A stretch of 10,307 nt of DNA from Actinomycetota bacterium (GTDB taxonomy: Bacteria; Actinomycetota; Thermoleophilia; Gaiellales; Gaiellaceae), in assembly GCA_013817555.1 (NCBI GenBank), contig JACDCN010000053.1:1-10307 (forward strand), given 5' to 3'. Shown here one piece after another: positions 7,093 through 10,307 of the stretch; position 1 is the first letter of the stretch, and the number at the start of each line of letters is the position of its first letter. The notes below the pieces were generated by a model, which worked only from the letters and a program-made list of their open reading frames with translations, ran no database searches and had not been told where the DNA came from. A program made the translations under genes and the position numbers.

Positions 7093-8166
7093 ATGGATCT
7101 GAGCATCGCGCGGGCATCGCGGTACACGCGCGCGGGCGTGCGCTGGGCGCGCCTTCTCGTTCGGGGAAAACCCGCCCCCGGTCTCCGTGTCTTCTATGGC
7201 CACGATCACGTTCCGGCGCCCGGCGAGCGCGCGGCGGGCGGAACCGCGAAAGCGCAGAAGCTGAGCGAGCGCTTCCCGAACAGCCCGAGCGACTTCTCGG
7301 TTCTCTACCTCGGGTCCACCTGGCTTCCGCGCGACCTCGGCCCGCTGCTGCGACTCGCTCGGCGACGCCAGATCCCCGTTGTCGTGAACCAAGACGGCGT
7401 CGGCTATCCGGGGTGGGCGGGGGACGGAGCCGACGCGTTCAACCGGCCACTCAGGCGGGCGCTCGAGGCTGCGGACCACGTCCTTTACCAGAGCGAGTTC
7501 TCGAAGCGCTCGGCGGATCACTTCCTCGGGGAAGCGCGTGGATCTTGGGAAGTGCTGCCGAACGCGGTAGACGTCGATCACTTCACCCCCGCGGAGAACC
7601 GACCCGCGGACGGCCCTGTCCTCCTGCTGGGCGGCGACCAGACGCAGGCCTACCGGATCGAGTTGGCCCTGCGGACGCTCGGCGCTCTTCTTCCGCGACA
7701 CCCCGACGCCCGGCTGCTCGTGACGGGCCGTCTCGTCTCGCCGGCTGGCCGGCTTGTCGATGCGCTCGGGCTCAGGAACCACGTGGAACTAGTCGGCGAG
7801 TACACGCAGCGCGAAGCGCCGGCCGTCTTTCGGCGAGCGCACTTCCTCCTGCACACGAAGGTCATGGATCCCTGCCCGACGCTCGTGCTCGAGGCGATGG
7901 CCACCGGGCTTCCTGTCGTCTACCCGGCGAGCGGCGGCACGGTCGAGCTCGTCGGCGACGAGGGCGGAGTCGGCGTTCCGCACCCGGAGTCGTGGGAGCG
8001 CGACGAGCCACCTTCGCCAGAGGCGCTCGCAGACGCCGTCGATCGCGTGCTCGCCGATCTACCCCGGTACGCGGCGAGGGCGCGGGCCAGAGCGGTCGAG
8101 CGCTTCTCGCTCGAGCCCTGGCTCGAGCGTCACTCGGTGCTGTTCTCCGAGCTCGTCTCGCGGTAG
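7093..8166 (+). CDS. GT4-type glycosyltransferase
   Basis: Cytosolic GT-B fold glycosyltransferase, 357 aa. ATG 7093 lies four bases after the previous stop and is preceded by GGGTGA (7083-7088), a Shine-Dalgarno-like sequence that overlaps that stop, indicating coupled translation. Landmarks are LRVFYGHDHVPAPGE (31-45), VVVNQDGVGYPGW (96-108), YQSEFSKRSADHF (132-144), PNAVDVDHF (156-164), a donor-domain strand VLLLGGDQTQAYR (176-188), and the signature DPCPTLVLEAMATGLPVV (259-276) with Asp259/Glu267 as the E-x7-E pair. This signature resembles that of the GT4 gene at 1338-2357 (both begin DPC), hinting that those two belong to related subgroups. The last 37 bases overlap the convergent GT2 gene. 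Sugar and acceptor are not predictable. Confidence 0.92.
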   Translation: MDLSIARASRYTRAGVRWARLLVRGKPAPGLRVFYGHDHVPAPGERAAGGTAKAQKLSERFPNSPSDFSVLYLGSTWLPRDLGPLLRLARRRQIPVVVNQDGVGYPGWAGDGADAFNRPLRRALEAADHVLYQSEFSKRSADHFLGEARGSWEVLPNAVDVDHFTPAENRPADGPVLLLGGDQTQAYRIELALRTLGALLPRHPDARLLVTGRLVSPAGRLVDALGLRNHVELVGEYTQREAPAVFRRAHFLLHTKVMDPCPTLVLEAMATGLPVVYPASGGTVELVGDEGGVGVPHPESWERDEPPSPEALADAVDRVLADLPRYAARARARAVERFSLEPWLERHSVLFSELVSR

Positions 8167-9005
8167 CCGCGAAGCCGCCCTCGGAGTGTCGCGGCTTGGA
8201 ACCGGGCGTGGTCAAGGTCTCGACGAGCAAGCGAGACAAACATGCCGCCGGCAGGGCGAATGAGCATCCGCGCGACCGTCCGCTTCGGGTAGCGGTGCTT
8301 ACGCAGGAGATACCCGATGCTCGCGCCATCACGAGAGCCGATCCCGTGGCCGCGGCCATCGTGGCGAACCGTGAGCGAGGGGTCGTACCGGATCCTGGCT
8401 CCGCTCCTCACCGCGCGGATGAGATAGTCGATCTCCTCGCCCGAGGACCACGGCTCCGGCGAGCCGAGCCCGAGGCGCTCGTCGAACATTCCCACCCGCT
8501 CGACGATCTCGCGCCGGAGGAAGATCGTGTACGAGATCGCCCGGTTCCAGAGGTTGCGGTCGGTGAGGATGGCCGTGTCCCGTTTCCACGAGGGCGAAGA
8601 GCGGCCACCACCGTCGACGCTTCGCCCGGATACGCCGTCGAGCTTCGGATCGCGGGCTAGGAGTCGATCGACGTGCGCGAGCAGGTCCTGGTCGTAGGTG
8701 CAGTCGTCGTCCGGAAACGCGACGATGTCGGCAGTCACGTGGGCAAGACCCGCGTTGCGGGCGCGTGAGAGCCCGGGCCGGGATCGAAGATGCAGAACGT
8801 CGAGGCTGGTTGCTTCGACGGCCTTGTCCAGTCGGTCGTCCGGGTTCTGGTCGACGAGGATCAGCCGAAAGCGATGATGCGTCTGAAATTCGAGCGCAGT
8901 GAGGAGCTGCTCCAGCTCTTGCACGCGTCCGACCGTCGCGACGACGAGGTCGAACGACGGAAGCTCTGGGTGCACGCGCCGTAGGCTACGGGACGTCCGT
9001 GTCAC
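8130..9005 (-). CDS. GT2 family glycosyltransferase
   Basis: Inverting GT-A fold glycosyltransferase, 291 aa from GTG 9005. From this start: FDLVVATVGR (18-27) is the first strand with the nucleotide-binding region, LILVDQNPDD (48-57) the second, RPGLSRARNAGL (76-87) the typical helix, FPDDDCTY (97-104) holds the DxD metal/donor motif, and SGEEIDYLIRA (188-198) supplies the acidic catalytic-base region. No membrane segment is evident, so it should act in the cytosol or at the membrane face. The 9005 start would overlap the start of the divergent gene by seven bases; GTG 8975 (Val11 here) leaves all conserved parts intact with 23 bases between the genes and is quite possibly the true start. 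The 3' end overlaps the convergent GT4 gene by 37 bases. Confidence 0.9.
   Translation of the reverse strand: MTRTSRSLRRVHPELPSFDLVVATVGRVQELEQLLTALEFQTHHRFRLILVDQNPDDRLDKAVEATSLDVLHLRSRPGLSRARNAGLAHVTADIVAFPDDDCTYDQDLLAHVDRLLARDPKLDGVSGRSVDGGGRSSPSWKRDTAILTDRNLWNRAISYTIFLRREIVERVGMFDERLGLGSPEPWSSGEEIDYLIRAVRSGARIRYDPSLTVRHDGRGHGIGSRDGASIGYLLRKHRYPKRTVARMLIRPAGGMFVSLARRDLDHARFQAATLRGRLRGYRETSSENSTE
8979..8998. promoter_or_regulatory. Small palindromes between divergent GT starts
   Basis: A perfect 13-base palindrome CCGTAGGCTACGG (8979-8991, one-base centre) directly abuts the 8-base palindrome GGACGTCC (8991-8998), which ends at the GTG start of the plus-strand gene. If the minus-strand gene starts at 8975, both lie in the only space available for control of the divergent pair. 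They could be an operator or just coincidence in GC-rich DNA; no promoter elements are recognisable. Confidence 0.3.
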
Positions 9006-10307
9006 CCGGCCCGCTCGTGTCCGTGCTTCTGGCTGTCTCGAACGGCGAGCAGCACCTGCGGGCGGCAGTCGAGAGCGTGCTGCGCCAGACCGTCTCCGAT
9101 CTCGAGTTGATCGTGGTCGACGACGGCTCGAGGGATGCGACTCCGGAACTCCTGTCCGCTGTCGACGATGCGCGCCTGCGCGTGCTTCGAAACGACGAGC
9201 GACGGGGGCTCGCCGCGTCGCTCAACCGCGGTCTCGACGAGGCTCGCGGGCGTTACGTCGCCCGGCTCGACGCCGACGACGTCGCGTTTCCTCGAAGGCT
9301 GGAACGGCAGCTCCAACGCATGGTGTCGGGCTCCCAGGTCGCCGTTGCGGGCAGCGCCGTGCTGGACCTCGATGCCTCAGGCCGTCCTGGGACGCTCCAT
9401 CTCATGCCGTCCGGCTCGGTGGCGGTTCGCTGGGCGGCGCTCTTCAGCTCCCCGTTCTTCCATCCAAGCGTGCTCGTCGACCGCGAGGTGCTCGAGCGGC
9501 ACGGGCTGCGCTACGACTCGGAGTACCTCGAAAGCGAGGACTACGACCTGTGGACACGCCTGCTTGTGCACGGCGAAGGGGACAACCTCCGCGCGCCGCT
9601 CGTCCTCTACCGCGTGCACCCGGGCCAGGCGTCGCAGGCCCGTCGCAGCATTCAGCGCGACTTCCAGCGGCGCGTCGCTCTGCGCGAGATACGCGGCGTG
9701 GCGTTCGATCTCGATCCCGAACGGGTCGAGTTGGCCTGGCGGGTCGGCGCCGGCGAGAGGATCGCAGTGGATCAACTGGAGGACGGCGCAGCCGCGTACG
9801 TCGAGCTCTTGCGGGCGTTCGAGCGGACCTTGCAACAGCCTGTTGCAAGGTCTCACGGCGTTCGGGAGGCGGCCGGGCGAGCGGTGGCGCACCTGGCCGT
9901 CCAAGCTCCAGACGCGTCGCGCCTGCGGCTCCTACGCTTGGGTGCCTCGCTCGACCCCTTGCTTCCAGCGCATGCCGGCATCCGTCGCGCTCGTCGCGCC
10001 GCGGCTGCGCGCAGGGCGAGGCAAGAAGTGACCCAATGGCTGGGGGAGACGGGCGAACAAGGCTTGCAACAGTCTGTTGCAAGCTCGCTTGGCGCTTCCG
10101 ACTCAAGCTCGAGCGCGATTCGAGTCACCGCGGTATTTCCCGAGCCGACGCCGTACCGCGCGCCGCTGCTCGACCGCGTCGCCGCGCTGCCGGAGGTCGA
10201 GCTGACCGTGCTCTACGCCGCGGAAACGGTTGCCGGGAGAACCTGGCGCGTCGACCTCCGGCACCGGGCCGTCTTCCTCCGCGGCGCTCGTCTGCCCGGC
10301 GCGCAGA
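8999..10307 (+). CDS. GT2-GT4 glycosyltransferase fusion, 3' end outside window
   Basis: An open frame of 436 codons with no stop before the window end. The start GTG 8999 gives MSPGPLVSVLLAVSNGEQ, the usual start of a GT2 enzyme; GTG 9017 is an alternative. The GT2 landmarks are VVDDGS (39-44), RLDADDVAFP (89-98) with DxD D91/D93, FFHPSVLVDRE (153-163), SEDYDLW (179-185, catalytic-base region) and YRVHPGQ (204-210). A helical, Arg/Ala-rich tail runs from about 230 to 350, followed by a Ser-rich linker (about 359-372). IRVTAVFPEPTPYRAPLLDR (374-393) then matches the N-terminal strand and loop of GT4 enzymes. One polypeptide thus probably carries an inverting GT-A and a retaining GT-B transferase that add consecutive sugars. 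Two in-frame palindromes interrupt the tail and linker. If the GT4 part is instead separate, GTG 10028 or TTG 10064 could start it, but nothing terminates the GT2 frame first. Confidence 0.85.
   Translation, partial: MSPGPLVSVLLAVSNGEQHLRAAVESVLRQTVSDLELIVVDDGSRDATPELLSAVDDARLRVLRNDERRGLAASLNRGLDEARGRYVARLDADDVAFPRRLERQLQRMVSGSQVAVAGSAVLDLDASGRPGTLHLMPSGSVAVRWAALFSSPFFHPSVLVDREVLERHGLRYDSEYLESEDYDLWTRLLVHGEGDNLRAPLVLYRVHPGQASQARRSIQRDFQRRVALREIRGVAFDLDPERVELAWRVGAGERIAVDQLEDGAAAYVELLRAFERTLQQPVARSHGVREAAGRAVAHLAVQAPDASRLRLLRLGASLDPLLPAHAGIRRARRAAAARRARQEVTQWLGETGEQGLQQSVASSLGASDSSSSAIRVTAVFPEPTPYRAPLLDRVAALPEVELTVLYAAETVAGRTWRVDLRHRAVFLRGARLPGAQ
9826..9852. repeat. Palindromic repeat copy 1, inside the GT2-GT4 gene
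   Basis: A perfect inverted repeat with 13-base arms (left arm GACCTTGCAACAG) around a single C at 9839. It shares the core TTGCAACAG-n-CTGTTGCAA with the copy at 10062-10084. It is translated as LQQPVAR starting at residue 278 of the fusion protein, in the helical tail after the GT2 domain. It might be a regulator-binding site, a recombination site or an in-frame mobile palindrome; the sequence does not decide. Confidence 0.85.
10062..10084. repeat. Palindromic repeat copy 2, at the GT2/GT4 domain junction
   Basis: A perfect inverted repeat with 11-base arms (left arm GCTTGCAACAG) around a single T at 10073. Its core is identical to copy 1 except for the central base (T here, C there). It is exactly 234 bases downstream in the same codon phase, encoding LQQSVAS from residue 356. 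It falls just before the Ser-rich linker that leads into the GT4-like domain. Confidence 0.85.

Noticed and set aside
6775..7782. 335-codon minus-strand open frame
   Set aside because: It is antisense to two clear GT4 genes and has a low-complexity, Arg-rich translation. The same applies to the minus frames at 1500-2498 and 5478-6332.
7413..8660. 415-codon plus-strand open frame
   Set aside because: It runs across parts of the GT4 gene and the antisense of the GT2 gene and has no recognisable motif. A frame crossing two well-supported genes is not credible.
9135..10031. 298-codon plus-strand open frame
   Set aside because: It is a shadow. The next frame carries the GT2 motifs (VVDDGS, DxD, SEDYDLW, YRVHPG) and stays open to the window end, while this frame gives a low-complexity Arg/Ser product.

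Overview
The window is a dense, GC-rich, gene-packed stretch of bacterial chromosome. It encodes part of a surface-polysaccharide or glycoconjugate pathway. GTG and TTG starts are frequent, proteins are rich in Ala, Arg and Val, and long spurious open frames lie opposite the real genes. The organism is probably a high-GC actinobacterium; a Thermoleophilia-type (Gaiellales/Solirubrobacterales) lineage is my impression from protein style only, and no marker gene is present to prove it. I see no RNA gene, CRISPR array, insertion sequence or transposase, and no gene-free stretch above about 70 bases.

Layout: (1) 1-3049, plus strand: the C-terminal part of a membrane GT-C glycosyltransferase that runs off the left edge, a GT4-type glycosyltransferase, and a CmcI/rhamnosyl O-methyltransferase-family enzyme. 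These are tightly packed and probably one operon. (2) 3046-4896, minus strand: a 616-residue polytopic GT-C glycosyltransferase whose stop overlaps the methyltransferase stop. (3) 4962-8166, plus strand: GDP-mannose 4,6-dehydratase followed by two GT4-type glycosyltransferases, with gaps of only 15 and 4 bases. (4) 8130-9005, minus strand: a GT2 glycosyltransferase, tail-to-tail with and overlapping the last GT4. (5) 8999 to the right edge, plus strand: an uninterrupted frame of at least 436 codons. It joins a GT2 glycosyltransferase to what looks like the N-terminus of a GT4 glycosyltransferase and is cut by the window end.

How they work together (inference): the dehydratase supplies GDP-4-keto-6-deoxy-mannose, the precursor of GDP-rhamnose, fucose-type or perosamine-type sugars. 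The cytosolic GT2 and GT4 enzymes assemble a glycan from nucleotide sugars. The CmcI-family enzyme may O-methylate a sugar such as rhamnose. The two GT-C enzymes would act on the outer membrane face using polyprenyl-phosphate sugars. The reductase that would complete a 6-deoxysugar, and any flippase, polymerase or ABC exporter, are not in the window.

The most unusual signal is a pair of near-identical perfect palindromes (core TTGCAACAG-n-CTGTTGCAA). They lie inside the GT2/GT4 fusion gene exactly 234 bases (78 codons) apart and in the same reading phase. The second sits at the junction between the two enzyme domains.
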